Part shown: positions 9,176-18,288 of the stretch, one piece after another
Numbering within the stretch: the stretch's first letter is position 1
How the letters are laid out: the number at the start of each line of letters is the position of its first letter
Assembly: GCA_903875425.1 (NCBI GenBank)
Contig: CAIQWC010000040.1
Span: 124,001 to 188,000 of the forward strand
Source of the DNA: an uncultured Actinomycetes bacterium
GTDB lineage: Bacteria > Actinomycetota > Acidimicrobiia > Acidimicrobiales > RAAP-2
Direction of reading: 5' to 3'
DNA length: 64,000 nucleotides
Program-made: the position numbers and the translations under genes
The notes under the pieces: model-generated
Databases searched by the model: none
What the model saw: the letters and a program-made list of their open reading frames with translations, nothing else
What the model was told of the DNA's origin: nothing

Positions 9176-12100
9176 ATGACAAAAGCTGACTCTCCAACCC
9201 TCCACGCTCCGGCCAACCCGGTACGGTTTATCTCCGCGGCCAGCCTCTTTGACGGCCACGATGCTGCCATCAACATCATGCGACGCATCTTGCAAGCGCA
9301 AGGTGCCGAAGTGATTCACCTCGGCCACAACCGTTCCGTGAATGAAGTGGTTCGAGCCGCGATTCAAGAAGATGTGCAAGGGATTGCCTTGAGTTCATAC
9401 CAAGGTGGCCACGTTGAGTACTTCAAGTATCTCGTTGACCAACTTGCTGAGCATGGTCGCAGTGACATCAAGGTCTACGGCGGCGGCGGCGGCGTGATTG
9501 TCCCTGCCGAGATAGCGGAGCTTGAAGCTTACGGCGTAGCCAAGATTTTTTCGCCTCAAGATGGTCAGCGCATGGGCCTAGGTCAAATGATCAACCAGCT
9601 CATTGCACAATGTGACGTGAACTTGTCAGCGATGCCGCCATCGAATATCGATGCCGTGTTACTAGGTGACACCAATGCGCTGGCTCGTGCGATCACCTGC
9701 ATTGAGGCGGGAAGTTTGCCTGATGATCAGCGCAGCGTCCTGGAAGCCGCCGCCGCTACCTCTACCGCTCCGGTTCTAGGTATTACGGGTACGGGTGGTT
9801 CGGGCAAGTCGTCGCTAACCGATGAGTTGATCCGCCGCTTCCGACTCGATCAAGGTGACAAGGTTCGTATTTGCGTCATTGCAGTTGACCCATCGAAGCG
9901 AACCTCCGGGGGAGCCTTGCTCGGTGACCGGATTCGGATGAACGCTATTGATTCACCGCAGATCTACTTCCGTTCATTGTCGACGCGTGGATCAGAAAGT
10001 GAAGTTCCTCCTCAAGTCCCCCATGCCATCGTTGCCGCTAAGGCTGCGGGCTTTGACCTCGTGATTGTGGAGACCCCCGGCATTGGCCAGGGCAACGCCG
10101 CGATTACTGATGTCTCAGATGTTTCGCTCTACGTCATGACCCCTGAGTTCGGTGCAGCCTCACAACTCGAAAAGATCGACATGCTTGATCTGGCAGATGC
10201 CATCGCCATTAACAAGTTCGACCGTCGCGGGGCAGAAGATGCATATCGATCGGTATGTCGTCAGTGGGCTCGTGTCCATCTTGGCGTCGGTCCCGATGAT
10301 GAGAGTGTTGCGGTATACGGCACGGTCGCTTCTCGATTTAACGATGTAGGTACGACGGCGCTCTACCAAAAGCTTCGTGTTCTGCTCGAGGCGAAGGGAA
10401 TGATTTCGCAAGGAACCATGCTCGACATCGTTGAAAGCAAAATTTCGCAGAGCGCTTCGCCCATTATTCCCGCAGACCGCACCCGTTACCTCGCCGAGAT
10501 CGCGACCACGATTCGTAGTTACCATGCCAACACCGAAAACCAAGCAGAATGCCTTTCGCGCTTAAACGCTGCACTAACTACTCGTGCAGCGTTGGGAGCC
10601 ACGGAAGATGCCGAGGTACTGAGCGCCGTTGATGCCCTCATCGTCGAACTTGAGTCCAAGGTCACATCGGATTCAAAGAGCTTGCTGAGCGAACTTGCCA
10701 AAGCTCGAGCGGATTTAACCGGCAAGGAACGTCTCGAAGGCAATCGGACGACGGCGCTTGTTCGAACGTCGTTATCAGGAACCGATGTTCCTCGTGTTGC
10801 TCTACCAACGATGACCCATGAAAGTGATCTCTATCGCTGGTCACGTAAGGAAAACCTACCCGGACACTTCCCCTTTACCGCTGGGGTCTTCCCCTTTAAA
10901 CGTGAAGGCGAAGACCCCGCTCGAATGTTCGCGGGCGAAGGAGATCCAGCTCGTACGAACCGTCGATTCCACATGCTTTCTGAGGGCCAGCCGGCCACGC
11001 GCCTGTCGACGGCCTTTGATTCGGTCACGCTCTATGGGCGTAACCCGGGTTCGGCACCAGACGTCTACGGAAAAATTGGCACGTCAGGAGTTTCCATCGC
11101 GACGCTCGAAGACATGAAGACGCTGTATTCAGGATTTGATTTATGCAGTCCATCGACGTCAGTATCGATGACCATTAACGGACCGGCTCCGACCATTCTG
11201 GCCATGTTTATTAATACCGCCATTGATCAACAGATGGAAAAATTCGAAGCCGATCATGGTCGCAAGCCCTCTGAGACGGAAGCATCTGAACTTCGTGAAG
11301 CAGCCCTAAAAACGGTGCGCGGAACCGTACAAGCTGACATCTTGAAGGAAGATCAAGGTCAAAACACCTGCATCTTTTCAACAGAGTTTTCTTTAGCCGT
11401 CATGGCAGATATCCAGGAGTACTTCATCGAGCACGATATGAAGAACTTCTACTCCGTTTCGATTTCGGGCTATCACATTGCAGAAGCGGGCGCTAATCCC
11501 ATCACGCAGCTGGCGTTCACCTTGGCGAATGGGTTTACCTATGTAGAGAGCTACCTCGCGCGAGGTATGAGTATCGATGATTTCGCTGCCAACTTGTCGT
11601 TTTTCTTCTCCAATGGCATGGACCCTGAGTACACCGTTATTGGTCGCGTGGCTCGTCGAATCTGGGCTGTGGCTATGCGCGAGCGCTATAACGCCTCTGA
11701 GAAGAGCCAAAAGTTGAAGTATCACATCCAAACCTCGGGACGCAGTCTCCACGCTCAGGAGATGGCCTTCAATGACATTCGCACCACACTCCAGGCCCTC
11801 TGCGCAATCTATGACAACGCCAACAGTCTGCATACCAATGCTTACGACGAGGCTGTCACCACGCCGTCAGAGGAGTCAGTGCGCAGAGCGCTAGCAATTC
11901 AGCTCATCATCAACCGTGAGTGGGGCCTTGCGATGAACGAGAACCCCCTCCAGGGAAGTTTCATTGTCGAAGAACTCACCGACTTAGTTGAAGCCTCAGT
12001 ACTTGCTGAGATGGATCGCATCTCTGATCGTGGCGGCGTACTAGGCGCGATGGAGACGGGCTATCAGCGTGGCCGTATCCAAGATGACTCCATGCTCTAC

Positions 12101-12418
12101 GAGCATGCCAAACACGATGGCTCGCTGCCCATTATTGGTGTTAACACCTTCCGCAACCCAACAGCGGCAGAAGAGGTACACGAGGTAGAGCTTGCTCGTG
12201 CTACCGAGTCAGAAAAACAGGGACAGCTAGATCGCTTGGAGCAATTTCACAACGCTCATGCCGGTACTGCCCAAGCCTCGCTAGCTCGCTTACGCGACGT
12301 AGCACTCAATGGTGGCAATATATTTGCCGAACTCGTTGAAACGGTGCGAGTCGCTTCCCTAGGCCAGATCACTGATGTCCTCTTCGAAGTTGGCGGAACC
12401 TACCGTCGTAATGTCTAG
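9176..12418 (+). CDS. icmF: Fused isobutyryl-CoA mutase with GTPase domain (IcmF)
   Basis: Adenosylcobalamin-dependent mutase interconverting isobutyryl-CoA and n-butyryl-CoA (some members prefer isovaleryl/pivalyl-CoA), fused to its own G-protein chaperone. Domain order over 1080 residues fits IcmF: N-terminal B12-binding domain with FDGHDAA (the D-x-H ligand motif) and VYGGGGGVIVPAE; a MeaB/ArgK-like GTPase with P-loop GTGGSGKSS near residue 205 and ETPGIGQG; then the TIM-barrel substrate domain. The active-site stretch GQNTCIFSTEFSL is the isobutyryl-CoA-mutase form rather than the RNTYIYPP form of methylmalonyl-CoA mutase. The ATG start has only a weak site upstream, consistent with a very short leader. 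Divergent from marR. Confidence 0.95.
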   Translation: MTKADSPTLHAPANPVRFISAASLFDGHDAAINIMRRILQAQGAEVIHLGHNRSVNEVVRAAIQEDVQGIALSSYQGGHVEYFKYLVDQLAEHGRSDIKVYGGGGGVIVPAEIAELEAYGVAKIFSPQDGQRMGLGQMINQLIAQCDVNLSAMPPSNIDAVLLGDTNALARAITCIEAGSLPDDQRSVLEAAAATSTAPVLGITGTGGSGKSSLTDELIRRFRLDQGDKVRICVIAVDPSKRTSGGALLGDRIRMNAIDSPQIYFRSLSTRGSESEVPPQVPHAIVAAKAAGFDLVIVETPGIGQGNAAITDVSDVSLYVMTPEFGAASQLEKIDMLDLADAIAINKFDRRGAEDAYRSVCRQWARVHLGVGPDDESVAVYGTVASRFNDVGTTALYQKLRVLLEAKGMISQGTMLDIVESKISQSASPIIPADRTRYLAEIATTIRSYHANTENQAECLSRLNAALTTRAALGATEDAEVLSAVDALIVELESKVTSDSKSLLSELAKARADLTGKERLEGNRTTALVRTSLSGTDVPRVALPTMTHESDLYRWSRKENLPGHFPFTAGVFPFKREGEDPARMFAGEGDPARTNRRFHMLSEGQPATRLSTAFDSVTLYGRNPGSAPDVYGKIGTSGVSIATLEDMKTLYSGFDLCSPSTSVSMTINGPAPTILAMFINTAIDQQMEKFEADHGRKPSETEASELREAALKTVRGTVQADILKEDQGQNTCIFSTEFSLAVMADIQEYFIEHDMKNFYSVSISGYHIAEAGANPITQLAFTLANGFTYVESYLARGMSIDDFAANLSFFFSNGMDPEYTVIGRVARRIWAVAMRERYNASEKSQKLKYHIQTSGRSLHAQEMAFNDIRTTLQALCAIYDNANSLHTNAYDEAVTTPSEESVRRALAIQLIINREWGLAMNENPLQGSFIVEELTDLVEASVLAEMDRISDRGGVLGAMETGYQRGRIQDDSMLYEHAKHDGSLPIIGVNTFRNPTAAEEVHEVELARATESEKQGQLDRLEQFHNAHAGTAQASLARLRDVALNGGNIFAELVETVRVASLGQITDVLFEVGGTYRRNV

Positions 12419-12546
12419 CGGCGCATCACTTCCAAGGTGGTCGTAGACAGTTGAAACCATAGTGACGAACGAGAGGCTCTCAGCGAAGTCGAAAGCCGAG
12501 GACAGGCTGAGAACCTGATTTCCCCCTTGGTCGATTCGCTGGATCG

Positions 12547-13296
12547 TTACTTGACTGACCAACCTCCACATACGGGAAATAGTTGGCCCGTCAAAAAGTT
12601 TCCGTCTTCGGAGAAGAAATGGACCATCATGGCGGCAACTTCGCCGGGGTCACCGAGACGATTAATGGCGTGTGCAGCCGCGAATTGTTCCAGATGCTCG
12701 GGCTCGACGCCCGCAAGGATTGGGGTGTTGATGGTGCCGGGAGCGACTGCATTCACAAGGATATTGTCGGCTGCGTATTCGATTGCCGCCTGGCGCGTTA
12801 GCGCGGCAACACCACCCTTGGCTGCAGAATAGGCGGCGAGGTTGGGAAGTCCTCGAAGTGCCGCCATGGAAGCCACGTTACAGATTCGCCCACCACCGGA
12901 TTCAATCATCGTAGGAATGACTGCTCGCATACCGAGCCATACGCCCGTAAGGTCAGTGCCTACTACATGGGCCCAGCGCTCTTCCGTCAATCCGATCACG
13001 GTATCGGGGCCATCGAGTGCTACAACACCTGCGATGTTGGCGAGGAGATCGATACGGCCATAGTTCTCGAGGGCAAAGGCGACGGTCTTATCCCACTGGT
13101 CGGCCTTGGTGGTGTCCATCACGATTGAGCAGGAGCTGCCTCCCGCATCGGTGATTTCCTTGGCTGTCTCTGCGACCTTATCTTGGATGTCAGCGACGAC
13201 GACGAGCGCACCCTCCTTGGCAAATCGAAGTGCTGCAGAGCGCCCAATTCCTTGGGCCGCACCCGTGACAATAGCGATTTTATGCTGCAGTCTCAT
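12547..13296 (-). CDS. Short-chain dehydrogenase/reductase
   Basis: A classical SDR of 249 residues. Cofactor motif TGAAQGIGRSAAL, a DIQD acidic residue after strand 2 that favours NAD+, the NAG-equivalent LLANIAGV, catalytic Ser in CNVASMAALRG and YSAAKGG giving Tyr-x-x-x-Lys. The C-terminus FLTGQLFPVCGGWSVK is usual. The ATG at 13296 follows GGGGGAGGAACT, a strong ribosome binding site; the frame extends 75 codons further but that part is compositionally unlike a protein. Substrate unknown. It is convergent with icmF, separated by 128 nt that holds a weak 7-bp inverted repeat only. Confidence 0.87.
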   Translation of the reverse strand: MRLQHKIAIVTGAAQGIGRSAALRFAKEGALVVVADIQDKVAETAKEITDAGGSSCSIVMDTTKADQWDKTVAFALENYGRIDLLANIAGVVALDGPDTVIGLTEERWAHVVGTDLTGVWLGMRAVIPTMIESGGGRICNVASMAALRGLPNLAAYSAAKGGVAALTRQAAIEYAADNILVNAVAPGTINTPILAGVEPEHLEQFAAAHAINRLGDPGEVAAMMVHFFSEDGNFLTGQLFPVCGGWSVK

Positions 13297-13798
13297 AGTT
13301 CCTCCCCCGGCTCGCCGCTGCGAGCGCACTCCGGTCTTAGACCACTCAAGAAATTGGGGTCGAGTAGCGCAAGGGGCGCCCGTAGGCCGTCGTGTGACGG
13401 GGAAACAGTGGCTGTCACCTAGCGAGATGCGACACGGCCTACCGGTCAATTCCCGCTGAATCTTGGTTCCGAGATTGAGCGAGAACCTGACCATCTCGTA
13501 GATCCGGTGGTTTCGGCACAACGAATAGCTCGGGTGAAATCGAGGGGTAAGGTCCCATCTCTAAGGTGACCGCCTCGGCTAGAGAGTCCGTTACCAGCCG
13601 AGGCGGTCACCTTCGCAAGCACTAAGCCCTGAGCTGGCGGTGAGTGGTGAACCTGCTTCCAAGGTGCTCTTGCTTACTGATCCCATTGTGCTGGTCTATG
13701 AGCTTGACGAGAGGTCGGCACCTGAGGACGAGCTAAGAACCTGAGCGTCTTCTAAGGAGAAACGGCGCGCCGAACATGAATGAGTGATTCGTAGTCTG
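13297..13798. other. Gene-free stretch of about 500 bp
   Basis: No frame here resembles a protein, and no tRNA or rRNA pattern was seen. It separates two minus-strand genes, the SDR and the extradiol dioxygenase. It must carry the SDR promoter and the 3' end of the dioxygenase transcript. The only strong structure is the inverted repeat at 13563-13613. A GGAG-like site followed by ATG near 13780 opens a frame of only a few codons. Confidence 0.7.
13563..13613. repeat. Perfect 18-bp inverted repeat with 15-nt loop
   Basis: The left arm AAGGTGACCGCCTCGGCT (13563-13580) is the exact reverse complement of the right arm (13596-13613). The arms are G+C-rich and the loop is AGAGAGTCCGTTACC. No T-run follows on either strand, so it is not a textbook intrinsic terminator, although actinobacterial terminators often lack U-tails. 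It sits about 190 nt downstream of the dioxygenase gene and about 270 nt upstream of the SDR start, so it could end the former transcript. Confidence 0.75.
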
Positions 13799-14575
13799 CT
13801 AGGCAACGACGTAGGACGTCATGGAGAGAGATCCGAGATCGCAGCCGCGTACTATGGGGCGCGCTGTCGTCAACGACGCATCAGCGATGCCGGCGATGTA
13901 GGCCAAGGGTAGAAAGTGTTCAGGAGTAGGCACGGCCGCGGGCGCTTCGGGTAGGTCCAACACTGCGACGAGGTTCGCTGGCTGTGACGTCATGATCTTC
14001 GCGGTCGCGTCGTCGAAGTGTTGCGCCCACGGTTCCCCAAGGCCGGGTTTATCGAATGCAATACGGCCAAGGTTGTGGACGACGTTGCCGCTTCCAAGGA
14101 TTAAGACTCCCTCATCGCGCAAAGGATTGAGCGCTTGGCCAAGACGATGATGGTAGGCATAGGCCTCACCAGCGTGCACGGAGAGCTGCACCACCGGGAC
14201 GTCCGCGTTGGGATACATATGCGTTAAGACTGACCACGTCCCATGGTCAAGACCCCAGCTATCGGCATCAAGACCGCAATAGGTGGGGCTGATGAGATCG
14301 ACGACGCGCGCTGCCAGCTCGGGACTTCCAGGAGCGGGGTAAGAGATGTCAAAGAGTTCCTGAGGAAAGCCGTAGAAATCATGGATCGTTCGAGGTGATG
14401 TCATGGCGGTAACCGCCGAAAGGCCGATATACCAGTGGGCTGAGATCGCAAGAATGGCTTTGGGTTTCTCAAAGGAGAGGGCGAAGTCCACCCACGATTG
14501 GGTCCATTCGTTGGACTCGAGGCTATTCATCGGGTTACCATGGCCAATAAATGCGGCCGGGGTACGCTCGCTCAT
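13799..14575 (-). CDS. ygiD: 4,5-DOPA-extradiol-dioxygenase-like protein (LigB superfamily)
   Basis: A 258-residue single-domain member of the class III extradiol ring-cleavage dioxygenases, closest in layout to YgiD/DODA. Metal-ligand histidines are visible in FIGHGNPMN (residues 9-17), ISAHWYIG, SGNVVHNLGRI and PTPEHFLPLAYIAG, and the LDHGTWSVLTHMYP block is characteristic. E. coli YgiD cleaves DOPA-type catechols; the in vivo substrate of environmental homologues is generally unknown. Divergent from the HdeD-like gene, about 100 nt apart. Confidence 0.88.
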   Translation of the reverse strand: MSERTPAAFIGHGNPMNSLESNEWTQSWVDFALSFEKPKAILAISAHWYIGLSAVTAMTSPRTIHDFYGFPQELFDISYPAPGSPELAARVVDLISPTYCGLDADSWGLDHGTWSVLTHMYPNADVPVVQLSVHAGEAYAYHHRLGQALNPLRDEGVLILGSGNVVHNLGRIAFDKPGLGEPWAQHFDDATAKIMTSQPANLVAVLDLPEAPAAVPTPEHFLPLAYIAGIADASLTTARPIVRGCDLGSLSMTSYVVA

Positions 14576-14678
14576 CGGGCCTCCTCGGGCGATAGCTTCT
14601 TAGGTTATCGGGGTAAATCCACGCTGTGGCGCTTCGTAGCGGGCACAATGAGAGGTACCAACTCGAAGAGGAGCGACG

Positions 14679-15233
14679 ATGTCAACAGACAACATCCAAA
14701 TGGGTATTCCTACAAAAATTGCTTGGCAACTTCAGCTTCTCGCTGGCGTGATCACGCTGGTTCTCGGCATCGTGCTGGCATCGCACCCAACTACGTCACT
14801 CAACGTGATCGCCGTCATCCTAGGGATCGTGGTGATCATGGGTGCGATCTTCCATTTCATACGTATGTTGGACCGCGATGAACAGCACCGCGTTTGGGTC
14901 GGCATCGCTGGTCTCATCGAACTCGTGGTAGGTGTTGTGTTGATTCGCCACCTCGGTTTGACCCGAGCGTTAATAGGTCTGATGATTGGTATCTCTTGGA
15001 TTATTCAAGGTGTCGTCGCGTTACTCGCTGGAGTCCTTGGACATCCGACGCGGTCGCGTTTTTGGCCCATCGCCTTCGGCGTCATCTCGATCATTGCCGG
15101 TGGCGTCGTCGTTGCGGTGCCCGAGCACTCCGTCTCAGTATTGATGACGATCTTTGGAATCTGGTTTGTGATTATGGGAGGGCTAGAAATTACTCTTGGT
15201 CTTGTCGTGCGACACGAATCTAAAACGGCCTAA
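14679..15233 (+). CDS. HdeD-family membrane protein (DUF308)
   Basis: A 184-residue inner-membrane protein with about six hydrophobic segments arranged as repeated pairs. They begin with LLAGVITLVLGIVLAS and include VIAVILGIVVIMGAIF, LIGLMIGISWIIQGVVALL and VLMTIFGIWFVIMGGLEI. This pattern of short loops and recurring G-x-x-x-I/G motifs is the HdeD/DUF308 signature. HdeD is linked to acid resistance in E. coli, but the molecular role elsewhere is not established. Its start follows AAGAGGAGCGACG, a good ribosome binding site. The stop shares CTAA (15230-15233) with the convergent gene. Confidence 0.85.
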   Translation: MSTDNIQMGIPTKIAWQLQLLAGVITLVLGIVLASHPTTSLNVIAVILGIVVIMGAIFHFIRMLDRDEQHRVWVGIAGLIELVVGVVLIRHLGLTRALIGLMIGISWIIQGVVALLAGVLGHPTRSRFWPIAFGVISIIAGGVVVAVPEHSVSVLMTIFGIWFVIMGGLEITLGLVVRHESKTA

Positions 15234-15670
15234 GCAGCCTCGACGATTCGGGCATAGCGAACAAGGTTTCCCTTCCAAATTTTGGCCATAAGGGGCTTGG
15301 CCACGGCCTCACCGATGCGGCCTCCAAGGATCCAGGGGAAGGTCAAAGTTTCGCTCCAAACCAGCAAGCAACCTTCCTCAGAGTTGCTGAGCGTAAACAG
15401 ACCAGTGCCTGAGACGATTCCCCGATGCTCTACGCCAATACGGGTGCCCTCATCCCAGGTGACGACCTTCATCTGATCGTTGGTGGTAAACGGTCCTATA
15501 CGGGTTTTGCACGCCATCGCTACCCCGACGCCTTGGCGTTGCGATCCAGCGAATTCGATGGCGAGGGCGTCTTTCATCCACGTGGTGTGGCTGGCGAGAT
15601 CGCTCAACTGTCGCCAACAGCGGTCCATTGGTGCAGCAATGGGCTGAGACAGTTCGATCGCTGTGGTCAT
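15230..15670 (-). CDS. SRPBCC (START-like) family protein
   Basis: A 146-residue helix-grip protein of the polyketide cyclase/dehydrase type. It opens with the usual strand MTTAIELSQPIAAPMDRCWR, has a hydrophobic-ligand cavity pattern and ends in a long helix PLMAKIWKGNLVRYARIV. Such proteins bind hydrophobic small molecules. No catalytic residue can be assigned. It overlaps the end of the F420-type oxidoreductase by 4 nt on the same strand and is probably co-transcribed with it, which hints at a shared substrate. Confidence 0.78.
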   Translation of the reverse strand: MTTAIELSQPIAAPMDRCWRQLSDLASHTTWMKDALAIEFAGSQRQGVGVAMACKTRIGPFTTNDQMKVVTWDEGTRIGVEHRGIVSGTGLFTLSNSEEGCLLVWSETLTFPWILGGRIGEAVAKPLMAKIWKGNLVRYARIVEAA

Positions 15671-16575
15671 CGCCTAGCAGTCAGGTGACTGAGCTGTTCC
15701 CACTCTGATGCGTCAAAGCCACGTTCGCGGTGCGTTAAGACGCTCAAGATCACGTGGTTGGCACCCCCCTCGAAGTGAGCATTAATTGACTCAGCAATGG
15801 CGTCAACACCACGAGGAACCAGAGCATCTTGTAATTTTGTTGATCCACCACGGATGAAGTCTTCTTCATCGAAGCCTAGGGTCTTTAAGTTATTGACGTA
15901 GTTCGGTAGGCCGGTGTAATTCACGAGGTAGTCATAGCAGCGCTCGCGGAAATCTTCATCATCTTCGGCGATAGCAACGCCTTGTTCGACCACCAAGAAC
16001 GCATCGGGTCCCATGATCGTTCGAGCCCGCTGCGTGTGTTCTGGTGTCACGAGATAGGGAAGCGCGCCATCCGCCTTTTCGGCTGCGAGTTCAAGCATCT
16101 TTGGACCAAGCGCGGCGATCAGGATGGGGGGTTCACTCTGGCCTTCAGGACTCGTCATTTTCGTATTCGCCATCGCATCGAGGTATTCGCTCATGGCAGC
16201 GTAGGGCTTGGCATAGTTGTGGCCCCGCATGCGCTCTACGAGGGGCTGGTGGCTAACGCCGAGGCCCAGGATGTAGCGCTGGTTGGACCACGCGTCGAGG
16301 GTGCGTGCCGCATTCTTCGCGTTAACCGCGTCACGAGCCCAGATTGATGCAATCGCCGAACCAATAATCAAGCTTGAAGAGTTAGCAACCAAAAGTGCGC
16401 CATTGGTCATGGCTTCGCGGCCATAGGCCTCGGGGTAGAAGATACTGGTGAAGCCAAAGCGTTCAGCGGCGGCGGTCATCTCAGGAAGTTCAGTCCGCGT
16501 CGCCTTCTCCGGTTCCCAGGAAAAAAGGCCAAGAGTGCGGTCAATTCGATCGAGTGCCGGGTGGCGGTACGACAT
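15667..16575 (-). CDS. LLM-class F420-dependent oxidoreductase
   Basis: A luciferase-like monooxygenase fold flavoprotein/F420 enzyme of 302 residues. The start TLGLFSWEPEKA and the blocks FTSIFYPEAYGREAM, SASIWARDA-like SIASIWARDAVNAKNAA, and LGLGVSHQPLVERMRG match the actinobacterial F420-dependent subfamily with internal probable-oxidoreductase annotation. F420 rather than FMN use is inferred from subfamily resemblance. It is followed by the SRPBCC gene in a two-gene unit and diverges from the esterase gene. An FrhB-like protein that may also handle F420 is at 54.4 kb. The substrate is unknown. Confidence 0.85.
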   Translation of the reverse strand: MSYRHPALDRIDRTLGLFSWEPEKATRTELPEMTAAAERFGFTSIFYPEAYGREAMTNGALLVANSSSLIIGSAIASIWARDAVNAKNAARTLDAWSNQRYILGLGVSHQPLVERMRGHNYAKPYAAMSEYLDAMANTKMTSPEGQSEPPILIAALGPKMLELAAEKADGALPYLVTPEHTQRARTIMGPDAFLVVEQGVAIAEDDEDFRERCYDYLVNYTGLPNYVNNLKTLGFDEEDFIRGGSTKLQDALVPRGVDAIAESINAHFEGGANHVILSVLTHRERGFDASEWEQLSHLTARR

Positions 16576-16660
16576 GGGGCTCCTTCCGATTCCTCGCCCA
16601 TCATACGAGGTTGGAAGGGCAGGGTTTCCTTGGGGGGCATTTCTCGGCCAAAATCAAGGT

Positions 16661-17896
16661 ATGAACGTCGTCAACCTCGTGGTAGCTGTGATCTTGCTCG
16701 TAGCTGCCCTTAATACGATCGTTCCCTTGCGTCTCGACCCTCTGTCCGGTTTTTCGTTTGCTGCCGGTTTCGTCCTCACGGACCTTGCGGGCCAAACCGT
16801 CGTCGTCGGATCATTCCTGGCTTGGTTGCTGTGGTTGTTTGGCGGCACCCTGGGCACCCTTGGCCAGGTGGCCTTCTGGTTGGAACTGGCAGCTGGAGTT
16901 ATTTTCGGCATTGTTTTCTTGGTCGGACTTGACTCGCGTCGCCTCGTAACACGCGCCTTGGCTCAAACGTCAACGGGGCCAATCACGATGAGCCCAGAGC
17001 AACGACATGGTGTGTGGAATCGCTGGTGGCGCAGCCTTCGAGCGGTGCCGCTGCGCGGAAAGCGAATACAGGCAACGAAGAATATTCGGTATACCGACGC
17101 AGCCTCTGGCGTTCACCTCCTTGATCTCTACCGCACATCGGCAACCAAAGCTGGTGCACCGGTCATGGTGTTCATCCATGGCGGAGCCTGGGTACTTGGA
17201 GACAAGCGAGAGCAAGGTCGACCCATGATGTTCGAGTTGGCGTCACGAGGTTGGCTATGTGTCAGTGTGAATTACCAACTCTCACCTAAGGCCACGTGGC
17301 CCGAGCACATCGTTGACGTGAATCGTGCGTTGCTGTGGGTAAAAAAACACATCGCCGAATATGGTGGTGATCCGACGCGGGTGGCGATCTCGGGTGGATC
17401 TGCTGGGGGACAACTGTGCGCGTTGGCTGCCCTTACTGGCGACGACCCAGCATTTAAACCTGGCTTTGAAGATGCCGATCTTTCCACTATCGCCTGTGTC
17501 ACGCTCTATGGCGTTCATGACATGACGGCAGATCGCAGTTTGTCTGGCCGCCATGGCTCAGGATTAAAAATTTTACTTGAGCGCAAAGTCATGAAGGTGC
17601 CGATGGCCCAAGATAGGCAACGTTTCGTAAATGCTTCGCCGATCTATCGCGTCCGGAGCGATGCTCCGCCTTTCCTCATCTTTCAAGGTACCAATGACAC
17701 CTTGGTTGCACCCTCCGTTGGAAGGGCGTTTGCTTCGGCGCTACGGGGGGTCTCGAAGGCGCCGGTCACCTACGTTGAGTTCCCCTTGGCCCAGCACGCC
17801 TTTGATGTCTACTGCTCACCGCGCTGCACGGCTACGGTTCAGGGTATCGTTGCATTTCTTGACTCCGTTTTGGCCGGCGTAGGTCAACCCTCATGA
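16661..17896 (+). CDS. Membrane-anchored alpha/beta hydrolase (esterase/lipase)
   Basis: 411 residues. The first hundred hold two or three hydrophobic segments (NVVNLVVAVILLVAALN, SFLAWLLWLFGGTLG, LELAAGVIFGIVFLVG); the rest is an alpha/beta hydrolase of the hormone-sensitive-lipase type. Oxyanion hole HGGAWVLGDKREQG, nucleophile elbow ISGGSAGGQL, an acid in FQGTNDTLVAP and histidine in AQHAFDVYCSP complete the triad. It is probably an esterase held at the membrane; the substrate is unknown. The ATG at 16661 begins the first hydrophobic helix; the frame runs further upstream into the divergent oxidoreductase, which is unlikely to be coding. It overlaps the next gene by 4 nt. Confidence 0.85.
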   Translation: MNVVNLVVAVILLVAALNTIVPLRLDPLSGFSFAAGFVLTDLAGQTVVVGSFLAWLLWLFGGTLGTLGQVAFWLELAAGVIFGIVFLVGLDSRRLVTRALAQTSTGPITMSPEQRHGVWNRWWRSLRAVPLRGKRIQATKNIRYTDAASGVHLLDLYRTSATKAGAPVMVFIHGGAWVLGDKREQGRPMMFELASRGWLCVSVNYQLSPKATWPEHIVDVNRALLWVKKHIAEYGGDPTRVAISGGSAGGQLCALAALTGDDPAFKPGFEDADLSTIACVTLYGVHDMTADRSLSGRHGSGLKILLERKVMKVPMAQDRQRFVNASPIYRVRSDAPPFLIFQGTNDTLVAPSVGRAFASALRGVSKAPVTYVEFPLAQHAFDVYCSPRCTATVQGIVAFLDSVLAGVGQPS

Positions 17897-18288
17897 GTGG
17901 TCGTCGCGACAAACAAATATCACTCTGGAAACAGGCAATCCTCGAAACAACCTCAGGCGCTCACCCAAGAAGTTTGCTCGAAGAAGGCCTCGGTGTCCAC
18001 GTGATTACCGCATGGAACCCTGGTGGCATCGTGAGCGATCTAGAGCGCAACCGTGAAGCGGATGATGTCCTAGAGCGTGCGTTAGGTGACCTTGGCGTTC
18101 GGCATATCCGCACTACAGGCCGCAGTGCCGAAAATACCTGGCGAGAAGAGGGATGGAGCCTCGTTGGTTCTAACCGCGAGCTCGCGCTGGCCTTAGCGAA
18201 GCGCTGTGGTCAAGTAGCAATCTATGAGTTCTCACCAAGCCAATCGCGCATCATTATTTGTGACAGTGGCGAGGTTATCGACTTCTAG
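17893..18288 (+). CDS. DUF3293 family protein
   Basis: A 131-residue protein resembling DUF3293: VITAWNPGG near the middle, a conserved N-x-x-x (LERNREADDVLE) helix, and a C-terminal strand pair around QVAIYEFSPSQSRIIICDSG. Family function is not known to me. It is translationally coupled to the esterase by an ATGA overlap, and its stop shares CTAG (18285-18288) with the convergent valS gene. Confidence 0.72.
   Translation: MSGRRDKQISLWKQAILETTSGAHPRSLLEEGLGVHVITAWNPGGIVSDLERNREADDVLERALGDLGVRHIRTTGRSAENTWREEGWSLVGSNRELALALAKRCGQVAIYEFSPSQSRIIICDSGEVIDF

Noticed and set aside
12419-12546. TCTCAGC/GCTGAGA inverted repeat after icmF as a terminator
   Set aside because: Only 7 bp with a loop of over 20 nt and no T-tail; too weak to call.
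16448-16660. 71-codon upstream extension of the esterase
   Set aside because: It is antisense to the N-terminus of the F420-type oxidoreductase; the ATG at 16661 starts the conserved hydrophobic segment.
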